Source: Boesenbergia rotunda
Taxonomy: Eukaryota > Streptophyta > Magnoliopsida > Zingiberales > Zingiberaceae
Reading direction: 5' to 3'
Length of the DNA stretch: 64,000 nt
Assembly: GCA_024364735.1 (NCBI GenBank)
Contig: JAGFNQ010006457.1
Span: 315,685 to 379,684, forward strand
A model generated the notes under the pieces. The model was not told the origin of the DNA. It saw nothing but the letters and a program-made list of their open reading frames with translations, and did not search any database. Below, in pieces: positions 9,966 through 21,992 of this stretch. The position numbers and the translations under genes were made by a program. Numbering within the stretch: position 1 is the first letter of the stretch; each line of letters opens with the position of its first letter.

Positions 9966-10383
9966 GGGGAAGCTCAAATTTGGTACAACCACCAATTTGA
10001 GAGTTTTTTTTGGATTTACGAAATTGTTAATTTTTCTTTTCTTTTTCGTTAATCGAGGTTGTTGCAACACCACTCGATCTTTTTCAATTTTGAATTCTCA
10101 TTTTATCACCATAAGTTAGAAATGTTAAAACGATCAATTTTTGAAAATTTTTTATTATTATTTTAATATTATTTTTCTCGAAATTCGTGCTATCTTAATT
10201 CAAGCATTTTGTTAACTCTTAATCAGATTTTAAAATATATATATATATATATATTATTTTCTAAAAAAATAATTTTTTTGTCACAAACTTTTTATTATTT
10301 TTTTACCTCGAAATTCGTGCAATATTTATCTTAGGCTATTTTTTTCTCTCCCGCACTACTAATCCAAGACCAAGTCTTGGTAA

Positions 10384-11271
10384 ATGGTCAACCAAGAGTG
10401 GAACAGTGTCCGTCCACCGCTATTCTCTGGCGAGAACTTCAATTATTGGAGAAGTCAAATGGAGTTCCATCTGAAGGCCCATATGGACATATGGATGATC
10501 ATTCAAACAGGGTTCTCCCTCCCTACAGAAGATGGACTATCAATTACGTGGGATCAACTGGATGAACCAACCTTGAGGAAGATCGAGACAGATGCAAGGG
10601 CGACTGCAATCCTATAATGTGGCCTAACCAATGAAGAATTGAAGCGGGTCGGATCCTTCAACTGTGCCAAAGAGATGTGGGAAAAGCTAATCAATCTACA
10701 CGAAGAGAGCTCCGATATTGAGATCTTAGAAGATTTTGCATTTTCGGCTCAAGCACAAGTAGCTGAGATAGACTCGAACCCCGACGTCGAAATCGAAACA
10801 GAATCAGACGACGGGTTTTCTGGGACAAAATCGGTAACTAATTTTGAATCAGTTTCTGAATTAAGGTTAAATAATCAAGCTGATACTACAGTGGTCGAGG
10901 AAGGTATAATTTTCATTGCAGGGAAAACTCCAAGAGAAATGCAAAAGAGGCCTCAACCAGTACCTGAGTCCGACTCAGACTCAGAATCTGACGACGAAGG
11001 AAGGGATCCTTAGAAACTGGTCTGGTTGGCTCGCGACCGCTACAAAATGCCGAAGAAACAATCAAGCAAAAGAGAGATGGCTAGAATCAAGGGGGAGATT
11101 CCCAACCGGGAATCAAAAGGTAAATTTACAGTATTTAAAAATCCAATATTTACCTTGAATAACATGATTAATTCGTATAAATTATTTAAGGTCAATACGT
11201 TAGAAAACTTAATTCACAACCATGCCGATTTTAAAAACCTAGAGTTTTATTTCGATTATGATGTAACTTAG
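10384..11271 (+). pseudogene. Truncated copia gag
   Basis: The ORF starts MVNQEWNSVRPPLFSGENF, the DUF4219/UBN2-type N-terminus of copia gag with the typical 'FNYWRSQMEFHL' continuation. It stops at TAA near 10615 but resumes in frame as CGLTNEELKRV. After '...EKLINLHEESSD' the usual gag core is deleted and the frame continues into an acidic Ser/Asp-rich tail (to 11013). A short piece at 11074-11271 (MARIKGEIPNRE...) may be more of the same protein. No zinc knuckle is visible, so the nucleocapsid is incomplete. Confidence 0.75.
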
Positions 11272-14200
11272 ATCATTTTTGTCTTGTTTGCTTTAATTGT
11301 GTGTTGCTTTTTATTTTATTTTTTTATGCTTAGAATTAGGATTGATTAGTTTAAGGACTAAACCGATTAACTGAAATTTGAATAACATAGTATTGGGTGG
11401 AGGTGAGATGATAGTACGTTAGGGAAGCCATTTTGGCGGAACTAGCCGAAGCTACCGATCCAAGACCCAAACTAGTTAGACCAAAATTTTTCAAGAAGTA
11501 ACTTGAAGATGGATTTTCAATAAAAGGCTTTGTCAAGGAAAGGGTTGATGATCCAATAAGGCTACGACCAAAGAAGGCCTAGTGCCTCGCCAAGACCTGG
11601 AAGCCGATTATTGAAAACCAAATTCACTTTACTATTGTCAGATCTGAATCTAACACAGGTTTCAATTAATCTTAGATTCAACCATTGTTTTCAAAAATAA
11701 ATTTAAAAAGCATAATTAATTGGTTTTTCAAAATTAATTTAACTTTTCAAAATTAATCCAACTTTTCAAAATTAAAATATTTATCTCACAAAACCCATAA
11801 GGTTAACATGTTTGATCACGTAGAAATGGGTGAGATATCTAGGACCTAATAGTATATGTCACTATCCTCTTAAATAAAACTCAAAGTGTCTTCAAAAGTT
11901 ATTCAAAATTATTTCTATTTTTCAAATTAATTCAGTTTACTGTACCCTACTTTTTCCATCTCTAACATTTTTTTAAAAATAATGAATTTCATGTTAAATA
12001 TCACAATAGACTCATTTTAAATAGAATCTAGGGCTTGTTTGATTTAGTTATTGATTGGTCAAACATAGTCAATTGAGTCAAACTTGGTCAACCTAGTCAA
12101 CATAGTCAAACCTAGTCAACACTGAAATCCCTTAAGGCACTTAGATAAAGTCAGACGTGTCGGATACAAAGGGTTTTTTTTTGTTTTCCCGAAAAATTTA
12201 GATTTTTCAAAAACCTTATGCTCTAAAACTTATTATCATCTCAAAATAAAGTTTTCAAAAATTGATTCAAAATCCTTCCTATACTACTATCTGTTTGAAA
12301 AATTATCATCATTTCAAAATGTTTTCGAAAACTGTGTTATCATTTCAAGTTATGTTTTCAAAAATTTATCTCCTTGAAAGTTATCATACTCAAAAGGTTG
12401 TTCAAATTTTTTTTGATTTTGATAAACCCTAAAGACACAAAGGAGGTCTACTTAATGATTTACAAGGACTCCTAGGATGTGTCAAATTTAGGGGGAGTCT
12501 AAACTAAAAGAAATTATTTCTAACAAGTATTTTCTTTGGCAATTATCTTTGAAATTATTAAATAATTCTTTTAATCTGAACTAAACCCTGAGAACTCAGA
12601 GGAAGAATACTTGTTGTCAACAAGCTTCCAAGGACTGTGTCAAATTTAGGGGGAGGTCAAATTAAAAGAGTTATTAAACATTTCTAAATAATATGTTTCC
12701 ATACACTATATTTTCAAAATTGTGTCGAAAACATAAGTAATTTGTCTTACAAAATATTATTATTTTAAAAAAAATTTTGGCTTATAAAATTATTTTTGAA
12801 ATACCTTTTGAAATAATATTTGCTTGAGTTTTGAGAATTTCCAAGACACTTAGGAAAATGTCCTTGTAGTTAACAAGGGTTCCTAGGATTGTGTCAGATT
12901 GGAAAAGAAACCTAGTCAAGTAAAATATTATGGTTTCAAAACGCATAACATTTTTTTTCAAAAAGTACTTATATTTTTCAAAAATACATAATCTTCAAAA
13001 AGTACTTATATTTTTCAAAAATGCATAATCTTCAAAAAGTACTTATATTTTTCAAAAATACATAATCTTCAAAAGTACTTATATCTTCAAAAATACATAA
13101 TATCTTTCAAAAGTACTTCTATATAATGTTTTCAAAAGTACTAATATTTTTCAAGGCAATAGTGTTCTAAGTGCGTGAATTTTCTAAAAAGATTTGCCTA
13201 CAAATACAATTTTCAAAGTGGAGTTTTGCAATTTAAAGCTTTTTGCTATGCTTTCAAGAATTATGCTAAGTATTTTTATATTTTCAAGACTCTTAAGCTC
13301 TGATACACAAATTTTAAAATTTCTTTCAAAATATATTTTTCAAAAGTTCTTTATTGATATATAACCAAGGGGGAGAGTTGAAAAAGTGAAATTAAATTCT
13401 TCCTCAAACTTTTTCCCCTTTTTAATGAAAGTTTATCTTAGAAATGGTCTAAAACATAAGGAGAAGAGTTTCATATTAAGAGGGAGAGAAAGAAAGAGAA
13501 AAAGGAATTTTTTTCAAAAGTAAAGCAAAAGTTTCTAAGTATCTAAGTGTTTCAATTTTTTTTAAGTGAAATTTTCCTTAGTAAACAAGATTTGTCTGAG
13601 CAAAACTTTTTGAAAATTTTGGCAAATATTTCTAAGTAAAGTTTTTTTGGGGGAAAAATTTGTCTAGAAATTTCTTAAGAATTATGTTTTTCAAAATGCA
13701 CAAAGTGTTTCCAAGCAAATTCGTCTAAATGTGCAAAATTTTCTTTAGTAAACAAAATTTTTCCCAAAGTTGAACTTTTTTTTTTGGAAATTTAGCTTCA
13801 AGAATGGAAATTTTGCCTAAGTAAAATTTTTTTTGGCCGCCTTGTAAGTAAAAGTTTGTTTAAAAATTTAGGCCTGCAAAACTTTTCATAATAGAAAATT
13901 ATCTAAGTGTAAAAAGTTTTGATAGTGAAAATGCTTTTACTCTATTTTTGAAAAACACTTTGTCAAAAACATGAAGCACTTAGAAAAACTCAAAAATCCC
14001 TGTTAAATATGTGGTTCACCCATAAATGTTTTTTTGATATATGTCAAAGGGGGAGGAAAGGTCAAAGTTAAGAGTTAAGTTAATTGTTATTTTATAACAC
14101 AATTATTCAGGGGGAGTATGTGAAATTTTTTTAATTGGTCTTAGACTTTATAGTTTAATTGTTGATACATTGATTTTAGACTTTATACTGTTCAGAATTG

Positions 14201-14278
14201 CTATATTTAATTGGTCTTAACCTTATTGCTTAATCTGTTATAATTTTTACTTAACTTTGAATTGTCTTGTCATAAATC
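11272..14278 (+). other. AT-rich non-coding interior with TTTTCAAAA repeats
   Basis: No coding sequence is visible. A tandem repeat of ~37 bp (AGTACTTATATTTTTCAAAA) occupies ~12960-13150. Degenerate blocks that include 'GTGTCAAATTTAGGGGGAG' recur near 12480 and 12636, giving internal purine tracts. This occupies the place where pol would be. Confidence 0.7.
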
Positions 14279-14292
14279 AAAAAGGGGGAGAT
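14279..14292 (+). other. Polypurine tract
   Basis: AAAAAGGGGGAGAT directly before the 3' LTR; the same purine run precedes the 3' LTR of the element at 1-4866. Confidence 0.85.
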
Positions 14293-15570
14293 TGTTGGTG
14301 CAGGAAGCACCATATCAAACCTTGTTTTGATATTGGCAATGAATTCAAAGTTAAGTACTATTTGTGATCTAACGAAGTTAGTCAAGTGTGCAGAAAGAAG
14401 TCCTAGCGAAGGGCTGCTAGGCACCTAGCGAAGGACTGCCAGGAAACAAAGTCCTAGCGAAGGGCTGCTAGGCACCTAGCGAAGGACTGCCAGGAAACAA
14501 AGACCTGGAGAAGGGATGTTAGGCACATGGCAAAGGACTGCTAGGAAACAAAGACCTGGCGAAGGGCTGCTAGGCACCTAGCGAAGGACTGCTGGGCAAA
14601 AGTCCAACCGGAGGAGCCGGTTGGCAATAGGTAAATTCTCCTGAGAGGAGTAGGTGAGGACGCGTTCCCCGTCGAGGGAACAGTAGGCGTCGGTTCGACC
14701 TAGGGTTCCATTTTGGAGACCCGAAGTCAGAATCAAGACAGCTACGACTTTAAAATTCACTAACATTCTTGCTTTGTGTTGTTTGGTACTAACCCTGGAT
14801 GCAGGACCGAAGGAATGAGTTTCTGCAGCTCAGAACGCCCCAAAGGAGAGGGGCAGATAGCTGGGCAGGGCGCCCCGGAGGTCCCGGGCGCCCCCAAGGT
14901 GAAGGCAAAATAAGTTGAGCAAGAAAACGCTTCGGAAGCTCACTGGGCCAGGCACCCCAAGCTCCCGGGCGCCCTGGGTCCAAGCCAACGAAGCAACCAA
15001 AGTCTATCCAGCCGAGAAGCCAGCAGATTGGGTCAACCGGGGCGCCCCTGTCAAACCTCGAGCCCGATCCTGGAGGCATAAGGGCTGACCGAGAGGTTTG
15101 CGGATCGAGTGACACACGGAGGGCGCCCCCAACGTCCAGGGCGCCCCCAGGTGCACTATATAAGGGGCTCGATCCCCAAGGCTTCGATACACAGTTTTTC
15201 AACGCCTCAATACTCTTCGCTCAAGCGCTCTGCTCGGAAACTTCTGATCTCGAGGTTCTAGCGCCGACGATGACCCTAAGCACCGAAGAACGATCCACAC
15301 CGGGAGTCGGTAACGAAGAGTTAGATTTTTGTTTTTACTGCACTATTACTATACAACTTCTTGTAATAACTTGCGCGATTATAGTATTGCCCGCAGTAAA
15401 CGGTCAAGGACCGTGGGCCTTGGAGTAGGAGCCGACTGCGACTCCGAACCAAGTAAAAAATCTTGTGTTTGCGTTTGTTTTTCTTTATTTCCGCTGCGTA
15501 ATTTCTCTCAATCTAATCTGAAACGATTTACGATATTCACCCCCCTCTATCGTATTCTATCGATCCAATA
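14293..15570 (+). repeat. 3' LTR of the nested copia element
   Basis: It aligns along its length with 8587-9951. The last bases are CCAATA where the 5' copy has CCAACA, a C-to-T change. A CCAACCGG/CCGGTTGG hairpin at ~14604 is perfect here and imperfect in the 5' copy. TATATAAGG near 15160 is the TATA box. Confidence 0.88.
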
Positions 15571-15575
15571 AAAAT

Positions 15576-16620
15576 CTTATTGCCTCTCGGTGAGTAGGCT
15601 TGACCTCGGTGCTACACATGCCCGGCCAAGAGCTGTAAAAGCCTTACTACCTCTCGGTGAGTAGGCTTGACCTCGGTGCTGCACATGCCCGACCAAGAGT
15701 TGCAAAACCCTTCTGCCTCTCGGTGAGTAAGCTTGGCCTCGGTGCTGCACATGACTTGGCCTCGGTGCTGCACATGCTCGACCAAGAGCTGCAAAAACCC
15801 TACTACCTCTCGGTGAGTAGGCTTGGCCTTGGCGCTGCACATTCCCGGTCAAGAGCTGCAAAAACCCCACTGTCTCTCGATGAGTAGGCTTGGCCTCGGT
15901 GCTGCACATGCCCGACCAAGAGTTGCAAAACTCTACTGCATCTCGATGAGTAGACTTGGCCTCGGTGCTGCACATGCCCAGCCAAGATATGCAAAAACCC
16001 TACTGCCTCTCGGGCCGAGTTGCTCGGTGAGTAGGCTTGGCCTCAGTGCTGCACATGCCTGGCCTAGAGCTGCAAAACCCTACTTCCTTTCGGTGAGTAG
16101 GCTTGGCCTCGGTGTTGCACATGCCCGACTAAGAGCTGCAAAAACCCTACTGTCTCTCGATGAGTAGGCTTGGCCTCGATGCTGCACATGCCCGACCAAG
16201 AGCTGCAAAAATCCTACTGCCTCTTGATGAGTAGGCTTGGCCTCAGTGCTGCACATGCCCGACCAAGAGCTGCAAAACCCTACTGCCTATCGGTGAGTAG
16301 GCTTGGCCTCGGTGCTGCACATGCACGGCCAAGAGCTGCAAAACCCTACTAACTCTCGGTAAGTAGGCTTGGCCTCGGTGTTGCACATGCCTGGCCAAGA
16401 GTTGCAAAACTCTACTGCCTTTCGGTAAGTAGGCTTGGCCTCAGTGCTGCACATGCCCGGCCAAGAGCTGCAAAAACCCTACTGCCTCTCGCTGAGTAGG
16501 CTTAGCCTCAGTGCTGCACTTGCCCGGCCAAGAGCTGCAAAACCCTACTGCCTCTCTGTGAGTAGGCTTGGCCTTGGTGCTACACATTCCCGACCAAGAG
16601 CAGCAAAACCCTACTACCCC
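15576..16620 (+). repeat. 67-68 bp tandem array, about 15 units
   Basis: Consensus CTACTGCCTCTCGGTGAG, then TAGGCTTGGCCTCGGTGCTG, then CACATGCCCGGCCAAGAGCT, then GCAAAACCC. Units differ by scattered substitutions and small indels. Long ORFs run through it on both strands only because stops are rare in the unit. It lies where integrase would be expected in the Tat-type element. Confidence 0.9.
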
Positions 16621-16829
16621 CGTGGAACCCTTGTTTCTTCAAATGTGGTTGTTTGCCCCTAGTTGCTTAGGGCAGAGGGGAACCTCAACTCTCACTTCGA
16701 AGTAGGGCACTGGCCAGAGACAAAACATTTTAAGGGGGGCAGGAAATCACTCAAAACATAGGAAGTCCAGGGATGCTTGCATTCACGGATTAAACGATTA
16801 CATACTTGTCCTAAAAAAAACTGAGAAAG
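16621..16829 (+). other. Unassigned stretch between array and antisense ORF
   Basis: I see no coding signal in this short interval of the Tat-type element. Confidence 0.5.
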
Positions 16830-19480
16830 TGCAGGAAACCCGGGCCCAGGTCCGGGAGGATTCTATAGCTCCTGCTCTTTCGGAGTGAGCTCGTCCCAGA
16901 CCCGCCTGACAGTTATAACGCTCAAATCTGAGCCTGGTTTCAGCAGTTGATCCTTCTCCAACTAGCTGATAGCACCATGGAAGTCCTGTTTGAGGCGCTT
17001 CAATGCCTGGCCAGCCAAAATCTCGGCGTACTCCTCTGACTGCAGGAACTTAGCCTTGGACTCCTCCTCAGCCTGGGACAGTTGGGCGGTATGATCAATC
17101 TTCTGCGCTGAAGCTTGGCCTCAACCTCCTCATTGGTAGTCTTTAGCGCCGCCACCTCTCAGAGCAGGCAATCCTGGGCCCCAGCATTTCTTGGAGCTTC
17201 TGGGTAGCGACGGAAGCTTGGGCCTGGGCCTGGGTAACCTTCTCGTGGAGGTCGGCAGCATAAGAGGCTGAGAGCTCTACGTCGTATTCTTTCAGAGTCA
17301 ATAGGCGCTCTCGTTCCTCATTCTGATCCTCTAAGGTCTTCTTTGAAATTCCAGGAGCCTGACCTGATCAGACAACTCCCTTGTCTGGGTCTGGAGTTGA
17401 TCACGCTCCTGGTACAGTTTCTTCAAGTCCTCAGTAAGGGTTTGGTTCTTCTCGGATCTGAGGCATTCCCGGAGTCTATAACCGTGCAAAGTGTCCTCAG
17501 AAGCTATTAGGGTACTGAGATAATGCTCTATCTTCACTCTGAGGGCTCGGTTGACCTCCAACTACAGGAGGCCGGCTTCGCGGGCACGACCAGCCTCCAC
17601 CTCGGCGACCGCCACCTGCTGGAGAAGGTCTTCAGTGACTCCCCTGGAGCATAACAGGCGGCTTGTGGCTGCACAATTAGAGGCAACCTACGGTGTGGGA
17701 CAAACACAGTCAGGGCAAGGCAACGAAATAAAGAGGAAGAACTCAAGTATAATCATCGTCAGTAGAGACTGATGTAGCATGCCCAGATATTGAGCTGATC
17801 CAGCTACTCGCCCCGGTAGAACGGGAGGAGAAAGAAGTTCCTTAGCAGGGGGCCCCGACTGGCTAGGAACATCTCTCGGGTCGGGGACATCCTCCTCTGA
17901 ACTAGAAGCCACCGGTGAACCCTCAGAGGCGAGCCCCTTTATTCGGATGGATTGGGAACTGTTTGTCGCCATCTTCATCACCACTGGACCTTCCGGTGGG
18001 AGCTGGGCAGGTCCTTGGACACCTCCTTGCCGTGTGGAGCAGCAGGAAGGTCGGTTGGGGGAACCAGGGCATCGACGACAGGAGCAGTGGCCGCTGCAGT
18101 GGGGGAGGAAGGTTCTTCCCGAACTCTCGGGGACCAGGGAGCTGCATCCTCGTGGGCAGCAAAGCGGAGAAACTCTAAGGGTATGCCCTTCTTCAACCTC
18201 TTCAGGGGCGATCCCTCCGAACTAGCCGCTTCCGCCGTCTTTTCTTGGTGGCATAGGTCTCTGAAGGCGCGACAGCTGGAGGGGGTGCAACTTCTCCCTC
18301 TGGTGCCTCGATAGGAGAGGCAGTCGAACCCCCTTTAAGGTCCGTCGCCAGCTTGGATGCTCCAATATCCTGGGGGGCCTCCGGGGCTTCCCGATCTTCG
18401 GAGGGCTCGTCCACTTCCTCGCAACCCTCAACGGAGGTGCCCATAGGAGCGGAAGAAGCTGAAGCGGGAACTAGCGCATGTTTGTTGGCCTGGTCCCACT
18501 TCAGGATCCAGTTCATAACTCGGGAAAACATGACGTCGTCTACAACAAAGAGACAAAAGGGCATCAATTAGCATTAACCAGGAAATGACCAAGATAAAAA
18601 AGAACTTACGAAGACTGAGGCTAAGGCTCGTGGCTTTCGGACTAGGCTCGACCCAATAAAGGAGCTCCTCGCACTGCACCAGTTGGAGGCCATGGAACTC
18701 CGTCCCTGCCAGGATACCCCTAGCCCTCTGATATCCCGCGTCCCGCTAGAAGTCGCCGAGGTGGGATAGGCGGCAGATTTTTCATCCAGTGGATAGGACT
18801 GAAGGGACGCTCAGGAAGCTGGATATAGAAGAACCGCTCCTTCCATCCCTTATGGGAGGAGGGAAGATCCCCCAGGAACCTATGGCCAGAGCGAGCAGTA
18901 AAGCTAAATGTCCCCCGAGATCCGACTGGAATAAAGAAAAAATGGAAGAATCAGGGGGTCAAGGGAATGTTAAAAAGTTTGAAGAGTATAAAAGCTCCGC
19001 CCATCTGGGCAAAGACATTCGGAGTCATTTGTTGTAGAGGGATACCGAAGTATTTACCAACACTCATGTAAAGGGGGGATAGGGAAGCAAAGCCCTAGTT
19101 CTACCTGCCCTAGGAAGAAAGTATAAAAATCCTTAGGGGTTTCTACAGGTGGTTGACCTAGGGCTGAAACTCTCACCTCCCAGTCTTCTGGGACACTGTA
19201 TCTCTGGCAGGCGGCTTGGAGGGATTCCAACCTGACCCTGGAAGAGATGGTATCGTATCATTCCGTATGGTATCCTAGTTCCCCCAAGGAGCTCTCATCG
19301 TCGCCTCGGGTTTTCTTTTTCTTCTCCACCGGACCCATGGGGATTGAGGAGAGGAAAAAGCAAAAGGAGACTTACCCTCATAAAAGGGGCGCAGCGGTAA
19401 GACGAATAGCAGGAGAAGGAGGACGTTTGAAGGTAGATAGGGCAAGGAGGCTGAAGGGTGTCATTGCACCCGCTTTTATA
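16830..19480 (-). pseudogene. Antisense extra ORF of the Tat-type element (Transposase_28-like), decayed
   Basis: On the minus strand, a TATA box (TATAAAAG, 19473-19480) is followed by a leader with a GGTAAGTC donor near 19375 and a region (~19335-18607) that reads, through several stops, like the plant 'putative gypsy-type transposon' domain PF04195: Tyr-Met-Ser-Val-Gly, an Leu-Gln-Gln-Met-Thr-Pro-Asn segment and a Trp-Lys-Glu-Arg-Phe-Phe-Tyr segment are visible. A donor CGTAAGT near 18605 and acceptor TTGTAG near 18541 suggest a short intron. Then come an acidic linker ending in a KKRRRKR basic run (18202-18540) and a Leu/Glu-rich coiled coil (17331-17561). Antisense ORFs of this type are known in Tat elements; function unknown. 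Stops and frame changes make this copy a pseudogene. Confidence 0.6.
19473..19480 (-). promoter_or_regulatory. TATA box of the antisense ORF
   Basis: CTATAAAAGCGG on the minus strand, with a short leader and splice-like donor downstream. Inferred from sequence and position only. Confidence 0.45.
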
Positions 19481-19900
19481 GAGAGGAGCCGCACCACTAT
19501 AAGCAATAAGAGAGCAGCACGTCAACGACGCTGATCGGTCATCCCAAGGAGCCGCTAGCCCTTACTGTCGTCGCTTGGTATGACCTGCGGGGTGTATCGA
19601 GGAGATATCGCCGCACAAGGGGGGAGGAGGCACGTGGCGAGGCCACATTCGTTGGGAGATCGTGTCGTCATCACCAGACCCCACGCACCTATAAAGGGCC
19701 TGGGATAGCCGTCAAAACGTCGCTGCAAAATTTACGGGAATGCTGGACGTATTCAAAAAACCACCCGGAGCCCTGGGTTGCAGGAGCTGCTTCCTCGGAC
19801 CGGGAATGCCACCAGCAGAAGATGGAGAGGCCATTTAGGCACAGCTTCTTCATAACATTACCAATTTAATCATTCAGATACACTTCCTTCGATCAAACTT

Positions 19901-19911
19901 GAGGGAAGGGA
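19901..19911 (+). other. Polypurine tract of the Tat-type element
   Basis: GAGGGAAGGGA just before the 3' LTR start. Confidence 0.6.
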
Positions 19912-19915
19912 CTTG

Positions 19916-20154
19916 TGATGGAGTTGAATACCCCGTGGGGGACACGGGGGCTGAAGAAGCTGTGTGGTGAAATCCACCAAGCCGAAATGACTCCCTTGTT
20001 GCAACACCCGAGACCCTCCTGGGAAAGGGGACCCAGAAGCCAACTCGAGTAGTTATAACCCCGGAGCTAGCTTCAGGAAGACACACCCCCGAGTTCACCT
20101 CGGGGGTAAGTCCCCGAGAGCACCTCAGAGAGACGAACGCCCGGGACCCCCGGG
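19916..20154 (+). repeat. Tat-type 3' LTR, truncated
   Basis: It matches the first ~240 bp of the 5' LTR, including the CCCGAGACCCTCC-like and GAAGACACACC segments, then stops at CCCCCGGG where the solo LTR begins. Sequence after the solo LTR does not continue the LTR beyond a few bases. Confidence 0.78.
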
Positions 20155-21987
20155 TGATAACCGTTTTAGTCGTGTTACGGTTTCAAATACAATTAAAGTA
20201 TCGAACTCCTCTAAACTAATGTAGCATAGAGTAACTCGAGTCGTCTCTCTCAAGGAATGTAATGATAGGTTAATAATCCTAGGATTCTAAGTTATTGCTT
20301 TTGGATTTTGGATATTAAACTGGGGTTTGGATTTGAAAGCTAAGACTACGAAATAAAATAGCAAAGCAAGTATAAAATCTAGTTCTAGTTAATGAAAGAC
20401 AATGCAGGTAAGGAAATCTAATCTAGTCTAAGCTATACTTACAAGGAAATGAAAAGCAACATAAGGTAAGCATTTGGGGAAATGGAGCATAAATGAAACC
20501 TAACCTAATTGCATCAAATTAAGATCAAATCTAAATCTAGCATTCAAAGGGAGGACATAAATGCAATGGATTCAACATTAATAAGTAATGCAAACAACTA
20601 ACTAAGAAATTACCAAACTAAAGTCCAAGAAACATTCTATCAAACACCTTGTGAGCAACATTCAACTTAAGGCAAATGCAGGAAATCTGAACCAAGGGAA
20701 ATCCAAATCAATTACAACCAATCAACATGAAACAAAGGTAAGCATTCAAAGTTGAACTGGATCTAAAACATAGGGTGTGTAACCGATTACAATTCATTCA
20801 CGACATGAAGATCAACATGAGGAAGAAAAATTCAATGGTATTATCCCAAGATGATGAGCTGCTGGATCGGATGAACTGCTGCCGGATGAAGGATTGAGTG
20901 CTACTTGCTGTGAAGAAGAAGCTGCTGCTGTGATGGGAGTAGCTGCCGGAAATGCTGTGAAGAACTACGTTTTCCCTTGTCCGATCCTCCTTGGGCGATC
21001 CTTGAGAAGAAGAGAGATGGAAGGTGGAGGGAAGAAGTCCGGGCGGCGGCTGTGGAGATGTGGACCGCCGGCGGTGAGGGTGGAGGAGAATGTAGCCGTG
21101 TGTGTGCCTGATTGGATGATGAGATCCCCTTCTTTGGCTGCCCTAACCCCCTTTTCTACTTCTCCTTTCCACCCTTGATTTCCTCTGATGAGTGGCTGAG
21201 ATCACTTGCAAAGAAACTCCATCAATCGTCGTTGCCAGATTCAAGTGGAGGGGTGTGATGATCCACGCATCCGATCGCATCTGGACAACTATTGATCGGA
21301 CTGAATGGCTCTGGATCGGTCTGGATGCTCCCTGATCGGTCTGGGGACCGATCAGAAGCCTCCCTGATCGGTCTGGGGACCGATCAGGATGTGATCAGTA
21401 GCTAAAATTCTGAATTCCTCTGTGCCATCTCCTCCTGATCGGTCTGGGGACCGATCAGGATGTGATCAGTAGCTAAAATTCTGAATTCCTCTGTGCCATC
21501 TCCTCCTGATCGGTCTGGGGACCGATCAGGATGTGATCAGTCTGGGGACCGATCAGGATATGATCAGTAGCTAAAATTCTGAATTCCTCTATGTCATCTC
21601 CTCCTGATCGGTCTGGGGACCGATCAGACCTTCCCTGATCTGTCTGGTGACCAATCAGGCCTTCCCTGATTGGTCTGGTGACCAATCAGGCCTTCCCCTG
21701 ATTGGTCTGGTGATCAATCAGGCCTTCAACAGAATGAGATTGGAGTCTGATGTAGTTCTTTATGGATCCGTCTTCGCCCCGGATGTGCCCCTTTTGATTT
21801 GATGATGCACAAGCTGTCCAAAAATCCAATAGAATAAAATATGAGTGTGAAAATGCAGAAAAATTAATTAACCAATGAAAATACATCCTATTCATAATTA
21901 TGCATCATTTCATAAACAAATACACCCCAAAGCCTCAAATTCCCTCACTAATTGCACAAAATTTATCCGTCAAAATGCTAGTTATCA
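20155..21987 (-). mobile_element. Solo LTR, TGATAAC...GTTATCA type, minus strand
   Basis: Ends TGATAAC/GTTATCA with flanks CCGGG (20150-20154) and CCAGG (21988-21992), a 5-bp target duplication with one change. Its first ~110 bp, reverse-complemented, match the last ~110 bp of the LTR at 56251-58624, which fixes the orientation. It has no internal coding region, so recombination between LTRs probably removed the body. It contains the CTGATCGGTC palindrome array. An ORF at 20894-21178 is fortuitous. Confidence 0.72.
21286..21723. repeat. Array of CTGATCGGTC...GACCGATCAG palindromes
   Basis: At least five perfect or near-perfect copies, with loop TGGG. Two late copies are changed on both arms to CTGATTGGTC/GACCAATCAG, keeping pairing; another arm pair is mismatched. 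Some copies sit in ~75-bp tandem blocks with AGTAGCTAAAATTCTGAATT. Confidence 0.88.
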
Positions 21988-21992
21988 CCAGG

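Larger units (their letters stand above)
8587..15570 (+). mobile_element. Non-autonomous copia-type LTR retrotransposon with gag remnant
   Basis: LTRs of 1365 and 1278 bp, an iMet primer site and a purine tract define a complete 6984-bp element. The flanks AAAAC/AAAAT form a 5-bp target duplication with one C-to-T change. Only a truncated gag is present; about 3 kb of AT-rich non-coding DNA takes the place of pol. Confidence 0.88.
5482..20154 (+). mobile_element. Degenerate Tat-lineage Ty3/gypsy retrotransposon, nested
   Basis: A 5' LTR (5482-6233), a primer site, pol remnants with reverse transcriptase, RNase H and a second archaeal-type RNase H, a tandem array, an antisense ORF, a purine tract and a truncated 3' LTR occur in that order. 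Dual RNase H and an extra antisense ORF are known marks of the Tat/Ogre group. Most of gag, protease and all of integrase are missing, and pol has several stops and frameshifts, so it is inactive. The copia element at 8587-15570 is inserted in it. Confidence 0.82.

Noticed and set aside
15577..16662. Several ORFs on both strands through the 67-bp array
   Set aside because: They are by-products of a stop-poor tandem repeat; frames switch with small indels and no domain is present.
20894..21178. 94-codon plus-strand ORF
   Set aside because: It lies within a minus-strand solo LTR and has no recognisable domain.
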